5,804 bases of DNA from Sphingobacteriaceae bacterium (GTDB taxonomy: Bacteria; Bacteroidota; Bacteroidia; Sphingobacteriales; Sphingobacteriaceae): NCBI GenBank assembly GCA_025450155.1, contig JANWIB010000165.1:1-5804 (forward strand), in the 5' to 3' direction. The notes below the pieces were generated by a model, which was not told the origin of the DNA, did no database searches, and saw only the letters and a program-made list of their open reading frames with translations. Shown piece after piece: positions 1 to 5,804 of the stretch. Numbering within the stretch: the first letter of the stretch is position 1; each line of letters starts with the position of its first letter. The translations under genes were made by a program, and so were the position numbers.

Positions 1-819
1 GAATCAAAAGCAACATTTGTATTTGGACAGATGAATGAACCACCAGGAGCAAGGGCTCGTGTGGCATTAAGTGGTTTAACGATTGCAGAATATTTCAGGG
101 ATGGGGATGGAACCGGACAGGGTAAAGATATTTTGTTCTTCGTTGATAACATTTTCCGTTTTACACAGGCGGGATCTGAAGTATCGGCTTTGCTAGGCCG
201 TATGCCAAGTGCGGTGGGATATCAGCCAACTTTGGCAACTGAGATGGGACTAATGCAGGAAAGGATTACCTCGACTAAAAATGGTTCTATCACTTCTGTA
301 CAGGCGGTATATGTACCTGCAGATGATTTGACTGATCCGGCTCCCGCAACAACCTTTGCGCATTTGGATGCAACTACAGTATTGAGTCGTAAAATAGCTG
401 ATTTGGGTATTTATCCTGCGGTGGATCCTTTGGATTCAACTTCAAGAATTTTAACGCCATTGATCGTTGGTGACGAACATTATAATACAGCTAACCGTGT
501 CAAATTAATTTTGCAACGATACAAAGAACTACAGGATATTATTGCTATTCTTGGTTTGGACGAGTTGAGTGATGATGATAAGCAAACAGTTTCAAGAGCA
601 CGTAAAGTACAGCGTTTCCTTAGTCAGCCATTCTTTGTAGCGGAGCAATTTACTGGATTGAAAGGTGTATTAGTTCCAATTGAAGATACGATCAGGGGAT
701 TTAATTCGATTATGGATGGAGAAGTAGATGAGTATCCGGAAGCTGCATTTAACCTGGTAGGTACATTAGAAGATGCTATTGAAAAAGGAAAGAAATTGAT
801 GGCCGCAGCGCAGGCTTAA
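1..819 (+). CDS. atpD: ATP synthase F1 beta subunit, 3' part (5'-truncated)
   Basis: This is the catalytic beta subunit of the F-type ATP synthase, which makes ATP from ADP and phosphate in the membrane-attached F1 head. The frame is open from the first base, and 272 residues are visible, roughly the C-terminal 55% of a normal ~500-residue protein. The Walker A loop lies upstream of the window. Visible landmarks are GQMNEPPGARARVALSGLT near the start, the Walker B strand DILFFVDN (around residues 43-50), the RMPSAVGYQPTLATEMG segment, the alpha/beta family signature PAVDPLDSTS (139-148) and DELSDDD (187-193), a variant of the DELSEED lever. The insert DGDGTGQGKD after YFR is, from memory, typical of Bacteroidota beta subunits. 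The protein ends normally in KKLMAAAQA with a TAA stop. atpC follows after 122 nt. The family assignment is essentially certain. Confidence 0.98.
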   Translation, partial: ESKATFVFGQMNEPPGARARVALSGLTIAEYFRDGDGTGQGKDILFFVDNIFRFTQAGSEVSALLGRMPSAVGYQPTLATEMGLMQERITSTKNGSITSVQAVYVPADDLTDPAPATTFAHLDATTVLSRKIADLGIYPAVDPLDSTSRILTPLIVGDEHYNTANRVKLILQRYKELQDIIAILGLDELSDDDKQTVSRARKVQRFLSQPFFVAEQFTGLKGVLVPIEDTIRGFNSIMDGEVDEYPEAAFNLVGTLEDAIEKGKKLMAAAQA

Positions 820-842
820 AAGGGATATTTTTTTGAAAGAAA

Positions 843-874
843 ACTCCACATTTAGTTTTCAATTTTTGTGGGGT
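843..874 (+). repeat. Stem-loop in the atpD-atpC spacer
   Basis: ACTCCACA (843-850) can pair with TGTGGGGT (867-874). This gives an 8-bp stem with one G-U pair around a 16-nt AT-rich loop, starting 23 nt after the atpD stop. No T-run follows the stem, so it does not look like an intrinsic terminator. A role as an RNA-processing or stability element that sets the ratio of beta to epsilon subunits is possible, but it is inference only. Confidence 0.45.
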
Positions 875-927
875 AAACATAAAGGATATTATAAAATTAT
901 TATTAACCAATAAATCAAGTTCTTCTT

Positions 928-933
928 AGGGAG
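928..933 (+). promoter_or_regulatory. Shine-Dalgarno-like ribosome binding site of atpC
   Basis: AGGGAG lies 8 nt before the atpC ATG, and a second G-rich patch (AGGGG, 936-940) directly precedes the start. The other starts in this window (1367, 2667, 4922) have no comparable purine-rich site at the right distance, as expected for Bacteroidota, where strong Shine-Dalgarno sites are uncommon. The site supports 942 as the atpC start and suggests independent, efficient translation of epsilon. Confidence 0.6.
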
Positions 934-941
934 ACAGGGGT

Positions 942-1193
942 ATGACTTTAGAAATTTTGACTCCGGAAAAAAAAATATTTAGTGGTGAAGTACATGGGGT
1001 ACAATTGCCAGGTATCACAGGCTCTTTCGAAGTTTTGGATAAGCATGCTCCAATGGTAAGTGCGCTAAAGGCAGGTAAACTTAAGGTATTGAATGATAAG
1101 ACTGAAACGACTTCATTCGAAATACAAAGCGGATTTGTAGAGGTGCTCAATAACAAAACCATTGTATTGATAGAAGGAGCAAAAGAATTATAG
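942..1193 (+). CDS. atpC: ATP synthase F1 epsilon subunit, short form
   Basis: This gene encodes the epsilon subunit of the F1 central stalk, which couples the c-ring to gamma and, in many bacteria, inhibits ATP hydrolysis. The 83-residue product begins MTLEILTPEKKIFSGEV and contains the N-domain hallmarks LPG..GSFEVL..HAPMVSALKAG and the closing strands GFVEVLNNKTIVLIEGA. It corresponds only to the N-terminal beta-sandwich. The C-terminal two-helix domain of the ~138-residue E. coli protein is absent, because the frame stops right after KEL. Short epsilon subunits of this size are known in Bacteroidota, so this is not read as truncation. The start is supported by the preceding AGGGAG. The gene follows atpD and is closed by a strong terminator 26 nt downstream. 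Confidence 0.96.
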   Translation: MTLEILTPEKKIFSGEVHGVQLPGITGSFEVLDKHAPMVSALKAGKLKVLNDKTETTSFEIQSGFVEVLNNKTIVLIEGAKEL

Positions 1194-1219
1194 GAGAAAC
1201 TGAGGATTAAAAGATATTT

Positions 1220-1252
1220 AAGTCCATACAATTTTGTATGGACTTTTTTTTT
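1220..1252 (+). terminator. Intrinsic terminator of the atpDC transcript
   Basis: AAGTCCATACA (1220-1230) pairs perfectly with TGTATGGACTT (1235-1245), giving an 11-bp stem around the loop ATTT. A run of nine T (1244-1252) overlaps the foot of the stem. It lies 26 nt after the atpC stop and points in the + direction, so it closes the ATP synthase unit. The sequence shows this directly. Confidence 0.95.
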
Positions 1253-1366
1253 AGAAAATAGGACTAACTAAAATTCCAATTAAATAATCATAATTTCAGA
1301 TTTCTCCGGCACTCTTCTTTTAGTATATTGCTTAGGAAAATTTAATACAACACTTAACCGGATAGG

Positions 1367-2131
1367 ATGATTTCATTTTTATATGATTTAAAAGGTCAGT
1401 TCACTTTGCTCAATGGCTTACTAGTACTTTTAGTTTTCGCCTACTTTTTTAACAGGTATAAAAAAAGAAAAGTAGCTATTGTATTGGTATCAATTTCAAT
1501 ACTTATTTTTTTGCTGTGTTCAACTGACTATTTACCATGTTACCTCGCAGCTAAATTGGAGAAAAAATACTCCCCGATAAATTTGCCAATAGCAAAGAAT
1601 GAAAACGAAAAAGTATTGATCCACGTTTTAGGAAGTGGTTATGCTTTGGATAAGAGATTACCCCCTACCGCACAATTAGGACTTGTGGCGTTGGGGCGTT
1701 TAGCTGAAGGAATCAGGATACACCGGGCAATTAATAACAGTGTAATTATTTGTTCAGGCTATTCATCGCTTGGATTGGAAACCCAGGCCCAGGTGGCCAA
1801 AAAAGCCGCCATTGTTTTAGGGGTGGCGGCAGATCAAATTGAAACATTGAATAACCCAAGCACAACACAGGAAGAGGCCAGGGAGCTTGGCAGGCTATAT
1901 GAAAAATCATACAGGCTGATAATAGTTACAGACGCAATTCATATGCCGAGAGCAATGAATTTGTTTAAGGCCGAAGGATTTAACCCAATTGCCGCCCCTA
2001 CAAATTTCAAAATAAATGAAGGTCCCAGCCAGGAAGGTATGAAGTGGTGGCCATCTTTGGGAAATATCGGACTTATGAATTATGTCATTCACGAATTCCT
2101 TGGAAATTTAAAAGCTTCAATGTTTAAATAA
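1367..2131 (+). CDS. ElyC/SanA/YdcF-family (DUF218) membrane-anchored envelope protein
   Basis: The 254-residue product has two N-terminal membrane segments (about 13-29 and 35-52) followed by a soluble DUF218 domain. Family landmarks are VLGSGY (87-92), RLAEGIRIHR (111-120), CSGY (129-132), STTQEEA (165-171), VTDAIHMPRAMNLF (187-200) and APTNF (210-214), with a C-terminal HEFLGNL. Length and layout match E. coli ElyC (about 259 residues), which is linked to envelope integrity and undecaprenyl-phosphate carrier metabolism. The biochemical activity of the family is not firmly settled, so the role here is inferred from family membership. The gene stands alone, 114 nt after the atp terminator, and no convincing promoter or Shine-Dalgarno site was found before the ATG. 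The polysaccharide enzyme further downstream would use the same carrier-lipid pathway, a loose contextual link. It is not closely related to the atp genes. Confidence 0.88.
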   Translation: MISFLYDLKGQFTLLNGLLVLLVFAYFFNRYKKRKVAIVLVSISILIFLLCSTDYLPCYLAAKLEKKYSPINLPIAKNENEKVLIHVLGSGYALDKRLPPTAQLGLVALGRLAEGIRIHRAINNSVIICSGYSSLGLETQAQVAKKAAIVLGVAADQIETLNNPSTTQEEARELGRLYEKSYRLIIVTDAIHMPRAMNLFKAEGFNPIAAPTNFKINEGPSQEGMKWWPSLGNIGLMNYVIHEFLGNLKASMFK

Positions 2132-2470
2132 GCTAGTGACTACCCGTATTATTTATTATTCTTTTTGAATAAGGATGCAATGTGTTATTTGATGATAGAA
2201 CATATTATGAACCAAAGTTAATTGGGCAAATTTTCTTTCACTTAAATGCCGCATGGATCTTATTTGAGGAGATATCTACCTCTTATCTAAAAGACAAAGT
2301 ATGACCTAATAATTCCTGCTTATGGTAAGATTTCCCAGTGAAAAACAAGGGATTTTAAATGAGCTTTAATAGCTATCGCACATAGCTTTTGGGATTTATT
2401 CTACAATGGTTGATTACTCAATTCGAAATAAAAAAAATAATATAAATCCTAAATCTTTAAAGTTTGGCAA
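2132..2470. other. Gene-free stretch with possible coding debris
   Basis: No recognisable gene lies between the DUF218 stop and the promoter-like element at 2471. Two segments look more protein-like than the rest. One is a GTG-started frame at 2182-2304 (+, 40 codons; it reads LFDDRTYYEPKLIG, then a hydrophobic middle, and ends SYLKDKV). The other is a different frame at 2306-2413 that is broken by two TGA codons and contains ALIAIAHSFWDLFYNG, which faintly recalls the C-terminal end of IS110-type transposases. Neither has a ribosome binding site or an ATG start. They may be remnants of a decayed gene or chance. A weak 6-bp hairpin (2371-2376 with 2382-2387) followed by TTTT is also present. 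Confidence 0.25.
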
Positions 2471-2478
2471 TACTTTTG
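2471..2478 (+). promoter_or_regulatory. Bacteroidota-type -7 promoter element
   Basis: TACTTTTG is a perfect match to TAnnTTTG, the -7 consensus recognised by the primary sigma factor of Bacteroidota. No TTG or TTTG at the -33 distance was found (about 17-23 nt further upstream the sequence is AATCCTAAA-like), so the match rests on one element. Transcription would start at about 2483-2486 and run through the structured leader toward the dehydratase gene, leaving a 5' UTR of about 180 nt. A match of this kind can occur by chance in AT-rich DNA. Its position directly before a series of hairpins raises the likelihood. Confidence 0.5.
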
Positions 2479-2483
2479 CAAGG

Positions 2484-2622
2484 TAAAAAAGTCGTAAGTG
2501 CTTGAAGACTTATGAGATTACAAGAAAATAAAAGACTATTCTCTTATTTTCCTAATATTTAATTAGTTTGGTTTAAAGTATAATAATTCAATCTGTTTTG
2601 CGTTTGAAAACAGATTTTTTTT
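2484..2622 (+). ncRNA. Candidate structured leader RNA or small RNA ending in a terminator
   Basis: Downstream of the TAnnTTTG element, consecutive hairpins can form. Hairpin 1 pairs 2492-2499 with 2508-2515 (8 bp, one G-U, 8-nt loop). Hairpin 2 pairs 2524-2535 with 2540-2551 (11 pairs and one A-C mismatch, 4-nt loop). A small one pairs CTAAT 2552-2556 with ATTAG 2562-2566. The last is the terminator hairpin (2590-2616) with its T-run. Promoter plus structured RNA plus terminator is the layout of either a short stand-alone RNA or an attenuated 5' leader of the dehydratase gene. It matches no riboswitch or RNA family that I recognise. The start coordinate is estimated from the promoter element. 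Confidence 0.4.
2590..2622 (+). terminator. Intrinsic terminator just upstream of the dehydratase gene
   Basis: AATCTGTTTT (2590-2599) pairs perfectly with AAAACAGATT (2607-2616) around the 7-nt loop GCGTTTG. Eight T follow (2615-2622). The stem has only two G-C pairs, so it should be weaker than the atp terminator. It points in the + direction only, since there is no A-run on its 5' side. It ends 44 nt before the dehydratase ATG, with no promoter-like element in between. It could close a small RNA, close the distant DUF218 transcript, or act as a conditional attenuator. Confidence 0.8.
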
Positions 2623-2666
2623 CTTCAATACCGTAATATCCTGTACCGAAAATTAAATTGACCAAT

Positions 2667-4580
2667 ATGGCTAACAATTTTTTGAAGAATTTTGCCCCGA
2701 GATGGATTATTTTTTGTTTTGATTTAGTTTTAATTACTGGTTCCCTGATTTTTTCTTTTTTGCTGGCCTTTCATTTTTCGGTAAATCTACCTGACCTAGT
2801 TGTGTTTTTACCTGCGGTAATTACTAATACCGTTATAAGTTTAATTTGTTTTAGCGTATTTACTATTTTTAAAGGGATCATCCGTTTTTCAGAAATCCGG
2901 GATATTGTGCGGATTATCAAATTTGCCTTATTACAGTTTGTTCTTTGGACGATTATTTTTTTTACAGATACCCAGAAATTGGTTACTGCAAAAGTTTCAT
3001 TCGACCTGCTGATAATAAACTTATTTACATTAATATTTGTGCTGGTAGCTTTCAGGCTTTTAGTGAAGGAGATTTATTTTACGGCACAATCTAAACCCAA
3101 TGCGGCAAACAGAACGCTCATTTTTGGCGCAGGTATGATGGGCCAGATTACCAAGAAGGTATTACAACAGGATGCTAAAATAAATACTAAGTTGATCGGC
3201 TTCATCGATGATAGTAGTTATAAAATTGGCAAAAAACTGGAGGGGCTGCCCATCTATAGTGCTTCAGAAGATACGCTTACCCGATTATTTAAAGCAAAAA
3301 GAATTACTCACTTATATATCGCCATTGACAGATTAACGGTTGAAAGAAAAATTGCTATTACCGATTTATGCGCTGCCTTTAAAATAAAGGTGAACCTGGT
3401 GCCACATGCGAATCAATGGTCGGGCGGGTCATTTCAGAAAAACCAGGTTAGGGAAATGAATATCGAGGAATTATTGCAGCGTGATGAAATTTTTCTTCCC
3501 AATGATCTTTCACAGGCGAATTATGAAAATGCTACCATTCTTGTTACCGGGGCAGCTGGTTCGATAGGCAGTGAGATTTGTCGTCAGCTTATTGGTCATA
3601 ATATTAAAAAGCTAATCTTGCTTGACCAGTCAGAATCAGGTTTGTTTGATCTTGAATATGAACTGAAACAAAAGGGAATGCGGCAGGGCACCCATGTGGA
3701 AGTGGCTTCGGTAAGGGACTATATGCGTGTAAAAAGAATATTTTTATCATACCAGCCGGAAATTGTATTTCATGTTGCTGCATATAAACATGTACCCTTA
3801 ATGGAATGTTTTTCCAGTGAGGCTGTACTCACCAATATATTTGGAACGAAGGTGGTAGCCGATTTGTCGATGTTGTACAATGCTAAGAAGTTTGTATTGG
3901 TGTCTACCGATAAGGCTGTTAATCCTACGAATGTGATGGGAGCTACCAAACGGATTTCAGAAATATATATCCAGTCGTTAAACGACCGGATAGAATCGAA
4001 TACAGAATTTATTACAACGCGATTTGGCAATGTGCTGGGATCAGCCGGATCCGTAGTGACCACTTTTAAAAAGCAAATAGCAAAGGGAGGCCCGGTTACC
4101 TTAACTCATCCTGAAATTACAAGATTTTTCATGACGATCCCCGAAGCGGCAAAACTGGTATTGGAGGCAGGGAAAATAGGCAAGTCAAGCGATATCCTGT
4201 TGTTTGACATGGGTGAGCCGGTAAAGATACTGGACCTCGCTACCCGCATGATTCAATTGGCTGGATTGGTTCCTGGAAAGGATATTGCCATTCAATACAC
4301 CCAGCTTCGTCCGGGTGAAAAAATGTATGAAGAGTTATTTAAAGATTCCGAAGAATTTGCACCCACCAGTCATCCCAAGATATTGCGGGCAAAAAAATGC
4401 ATGGAGACAAATCCCAATTTTTATTCATTGTTAAATAAGCTGGAAGCCGCTGCTATCGCCCATAATAACGATTTGATTAAACCTCTTATCGGTAAGATGT
4501 TACCAGAGTTTAATCATGCACCGAATAAGAAAGTTGCAAGCCTGGAAAAGGTGGTTGAGTTACCATTTAGTATAAGCTAA
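2667..4580 (+). CDS. Membrane-bound nucleotide-sugar 4,6-dehydratase (WbpM/PglF/CapD-like)
   Basis: This is a polysaccharide-precursor enzyme. Relatives convert UDP-GlcNAc to UDP-4-keto-6-deoxy sugars that feed capsule, O-antigen, glycan or exopolysaccharide synthesis. The 637 residues hold four N-terminal membrane segments (about 12-36, 44-68, 85-99, 112-134), a first Rossmann-like domain (FGAGMMG, 153-159) and a C-terminal SDR domain with the NAD-binding loop TGAAGSIGSE (294-303). Further landmarks are AAYKHVPLME (371-380), STDK (413-416), VMGATKR (423-429), RFGNVLGSAGSV (452-463) and RPGEK (548-552). Met424 takes the place of the usual SDR tyrosine and Lys428 follows, the Ser-Met-Lys pattern of this family; the Thr-Asp-Lys of STDK matches catalytic residues known in PglF. 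The length is close to WbpM (665). ATG 2667 was chosen; an in-frame TTG at 2658 would add three residues. The exact substrate cannot be read from the sequence. A terminator-bearing leader precedes the gene. Confidence 0.93.
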   Translation: MANNFLKNFAPRWIIFCFDLVLITGSLIFSFLLAFHFSVNLPDLVVFLPAVITNTVISLICFSVFTIFKGIIRFSEIRDIVRIIKFALLQFVLWTIIFFTDTQKLVTAKVSFDLLIINLFTLIFVLVAFRLLVKEIYFTAQSKPNAANRTLIFGAGMMGQITKKVLQQDAKINTKLIGFIDDSSYKIGKKLEGLPIYSASEDTLTRLFKAKRITHLYIAIDRLTVERKIAITDLCAAFKIKVNLVPHANQWSGGSFQKNQVREMNIEELLQRDEIFLPNDLSQANYENATILVTGAAGSIGSEICRQLIGHNIKKLILLDQSESGLFDLEYELKQKGMRQGTHVEVASVRDYMRVKRIFLSYQPEIVFHVAAYKHVPLMECFSSEAVLTNIFGTKVVADLSMLYNAKKFVLVSTDKAVNPTNVMGATKRISEIYIQSLNDRIESNTEFITTRFGNVLGSAGSVVTTFKKQIAKGGPVTLTHPEITRFFMTIPEAAKLVLEAGKIGKSSDILLFDMGEPVKILDLATRMIQLAGLVPGKDIAIQYTQLRPGEKMYEELFKDSEEFAPTSHPKILRAKKCMETNPNFYSLLNKLEAAAIAHNNDLIKPLIGKMLPEFNHAPNKKVASLEKVVELPFSIS

Positions 4581-4921
4581 ATTTTTGTTCCTCTTAATTT
4601 TAGTAGAGAAGGGAATGAGTTTCTATCGGTTTGAAAATTCATAAACTAATTTCTCATTGATTATACTAAACCCGATAGTATCCTCATTGTTGTCTTCAAA
4701 TAAGTTATCTAATAAGAAATTGGCATTCTTTGTGATTAATATTTAAATCATAATATAGCATTTCCTGCAATTTTAGGTTTTCTACTCGTGTATTGTTTCC
4801 CCTTCTTATATTCCCGTTATTAAACGAAATATATTGTGATATATATGCGTTAATAGTACTGAAGGACATTCAGAATAATTTTCATCCTAATCCTGGTAAT
4901 TCGGAAATCAATCCAATTTCA
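4581..4921. other. AT-rich spacer without a recognised gene
   Basis: This 341-nt stretch separates the dehydratase from the secreted-protein gene. It contains the interrupted inverted repeat at 4623-4678 but no clear intrinsic terminator and no perfect TAnnTTTG element; the nearest is TAGGTTTT at 4774-4781, one base off. The frame of the downstream gene stays open upstream to a TAA at 4751-4753, but this part has no ATG in frame and its translation does not look like a protein. Whether the two flanking genes share a transcript cannot be decided here. Confidence 0.5.
4623..4678 (+). repeat. Long interrupted inverted repeat after the dehydratase gene
   Basis: CTATCGGTTT (4623-4632) pairs with AAACCCGATAG (4668-4678), with a single bulged C at 4671, giving 10 pairs. 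Between the arms, GAAAATT (4633-4639) and an AATTTC copy near 4650 can form a nested, imperfect helix. No T-run follows. It may be an mRNA 3'-end or stability structure, or an operator for the following gene. The function is unknown. Confidence 0.45.
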
Positions 4922-5804
4922 ATGAAACCTAAAAACCTTACTTTAAAACCGGTTACGGAACTCTTTAATTCTATTTATTTTATCCGGCTATCGATTGTTG
5001 TTTTTATTTTTATGCCGATTGGTCTATATGCCCGGGAATTTAAAAACATTCCTGCTGAACTCTTAATGTCAAATCATACTTCTAAGACAACCTGTTCACC
5101 TTTTACCGGGACAGAAAGTTTACGAGCAAATCTCTATTTAGTAAATGACAATAACTCTATTGTTTTAGCTGATGGTGTTTTGGCGGAATATAATAATTTG
5201 TTTCATGATAGTGTTTATTTAGAAGATGCCTATAAGTTTACCAACGTTAATGAAAACCTGGGTTTGGTCCGCTACGGGGCCGTTTTGACAATAGAGCGTA
5301 GACCTGTCATTTCCAACGCAGACACACTGTTTATTAAATTATGGAAGACAAGCAGGCGAAATTACCAATTTGAGTTTGTGACGATTAATTTAAACCACCC
5401 GGGGATGAATGCTTTTTTAGAAGATACTTACCTGGGAACAAGTTCTGAACTGGAGTTAAATGGCAAAACAAAAATCAGCTTTTCTATAAATGCAGACGAA
5501 GCATCTGCAAATACAAGCCGCTTTAGAATTGTTTATAAGAAAACTTTGGTTCCTGCCCCCCTGCCAATAATATTTACATCTATTAAGGGGTACCAGTTAA
5601 ATGGCAAAGTACTTTTAGAATGGAAGGTGGAAAACGATAGCGATGTAGAAAAATATGAAATAGAGCGGTCTGTATACGGGTTTGAGTTTATTAAATTAGA
5701 TTCAGTGATTGTCTCTGGTTTTAACAACATGGGTAATAGTTACTCCATTACTGATAACAATGCTGCTAAAGGAAACAGTATTTACCGCGTTAAAAGTGTG
5801 GATC
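4922..5804 (+). CDS. Secreted surface protein, probable T9SS cargo (3'-truncated)
   Basis: The frame is open from ATG 4922 to the window end without a stop, giving 294 residues. The N-terminus has a polar stretch, a hydrophobic core (SIVVFIFMPIGLYA, 24-37) and a likely signal-peptidase site after LYA-37, so the protein should enter the periplasm. Residues about 58-206 are beta-rich, with LADG, NVNENLGLVRYG, IERRP, FLEDTYLG, LNGKTKISFSINADEAS and RFRIVYKK. I associate this pattern with large secreted proteins of Chitinophaga and Pedobacter, but cannot give it a domain name. Residues about 213-294 form a fibronectin-like module (LLEWKVENDSDVEKYEIERS, then YSITD and YRVKSVD). In Bacteroidota this module usually precedes a C-terminal type IX sorting domain, which would lie beyond the window. 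No Shine-Dalgarno site precedes the ATG. The function is unknown; adhesion or matrix association is a guess. Confidence 0.8.
   Translation, partial: MKPKNLTLKPVTELFNSIYFIRLSIVVFIFMPIGLYAREFKNIPAELLMSNHTSKTTCSPFTGTESLRANLYLVNDNNSIVLADGVLAEYNNLFHDSVYLEDAYKFTNVNENLGLVRYGAVLTIERRPVISNADTLFIKLWKTSRRNYQFEFVTINLNHPGMNAFLEDTYLGTSSELELNGKTKISFSINADEASANTSRFRIVYKKTLVPAPLPIIFTSIKGYQLNGKVLLEWKVENDSDVEKYEIERSVYGFEFIKLDSVIVSGFNNMGNSYSITDNNAAKGNSIYRVKSVD

Noticed and set aside
833..913. 26-codon TTG-started frame between atpD and atpC
   Set aside because: It has no ATG and no ribosome site, it overlaps the stem-loop, and the peptide is low in complexity. It is more likely chance.
926..1231. Minus-strand open frame across atpC
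   Set aside because: It is antisense to a well-identified gene, its product resembles no protein, and it runs into the atp terminator.
1323..1330. GTATATTG as a promoter for the DUF218 gene
   Set aside because: It has three mismatches to TAnnTTTG and no -33 element.
2156..2172. TTATTC/GAATAA hairpin shortly after the DUF218 gene as its terminator
   Set aside because: The stem is only 6 bp with one G-C pair and no T-run follows, so it is too weak to call.
2213..2220. CAAAGTTA, a minus-strand TAnnTTTG match
   Set aside because: There is no -33 partner, and no minus-strand gene lies in the direction it would drive. It is likely chance.
2371..2391. AGCTAT/ATAGCT hairpin followed by TTTT as a terminator
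   Set aside because: A 6-bp stem and only four T make it marginal. It is mentioned in the gap description but not called.
2658..2666. TTG as the start of the dehydratase
   Set aside because: It adds only three residues before an in-frame ATG at 2667, and neither site has a ribosome binding signal. ATG is the simpler choice.
3770..4063. Minus-strand open frame inside the dehydratase gene
   Set aside because: It lies opposite the conserved SDR core and is explained by the codon pattern of the real gene. The minus-strand frames at 1907-2092 and 5533-5730 are rejected for the same reason.

Overview
The window looks like chromosomal DNA of a Bacteroidota species, most likely of the Sphingobacteriaceae (Pedobacter-like). 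The reasons are: low G+C with AT-rich spacers; an F1 beta subunit with the long FRDGDGTGQGKD loop typical of that phylum; a very short epsilon subunit; start codons mostly without a Shine-Dalgarno sequence; a TAnnTTTG promoter element; and a secreted protein with the modules seen in type IX secretion (T9SS) cargo. The genus is inferred from memory of protein families, not from a search. All genes lie on the + strand.

Region 1 (1-1252) is the end of an ATP synthase unit. It holds the 3' part of atpD, a 122-nt spacer with a stem-loop, and atpC, closed by a textbook intrinsic terminator. No other atp gene follows, so the atpDC pair is apparently separate from the rest of the ATP synthase genes.

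Region 2 (1367-2131) is a single membrane-anchored ElyC/SanA/YdcF-type (DUF218) envelope protein. A 535-nt stretch without an assigned gene follows. Its first part may hold decayed coding sequence. Its second part holds a perfect TAnnTTTG element, a series of RNA hairpins and an intrinsic terminator that ends only 44 nt before the next start codon.

Region 3 (2667-4580) is a complete membrane-bound nucleotide-sugar 4,6-dehydratase of the WbpM/PglF/CapD type, an enzyme that often opens exopolysaccharide, capsule or O-antigen loci. It sits behind the terminator-bearing leader, which suggests that entry into the gene is controlled by attenuation or antitermination.

Region 4 (4581-5804) is a 341-nt spacer with a long interrupted inverted repeat, then the 5' part of an exported surface protein. 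That protein has a signal peptide, a beta-rich region and a fibronectin-like module, and it is cut by the window end.

The main biological theme after the atp genes is the cell envelope: carrier-lipid/envelope homeostasis, sugar-nucleotide supply for a surface polysaccharide, and a secreted surface protein. The most noteworthy item is the leader RNA with internal terminator at about 2471-2622. No CRISPR array, tRNA, rRNA or intact insertion sequence was seen.
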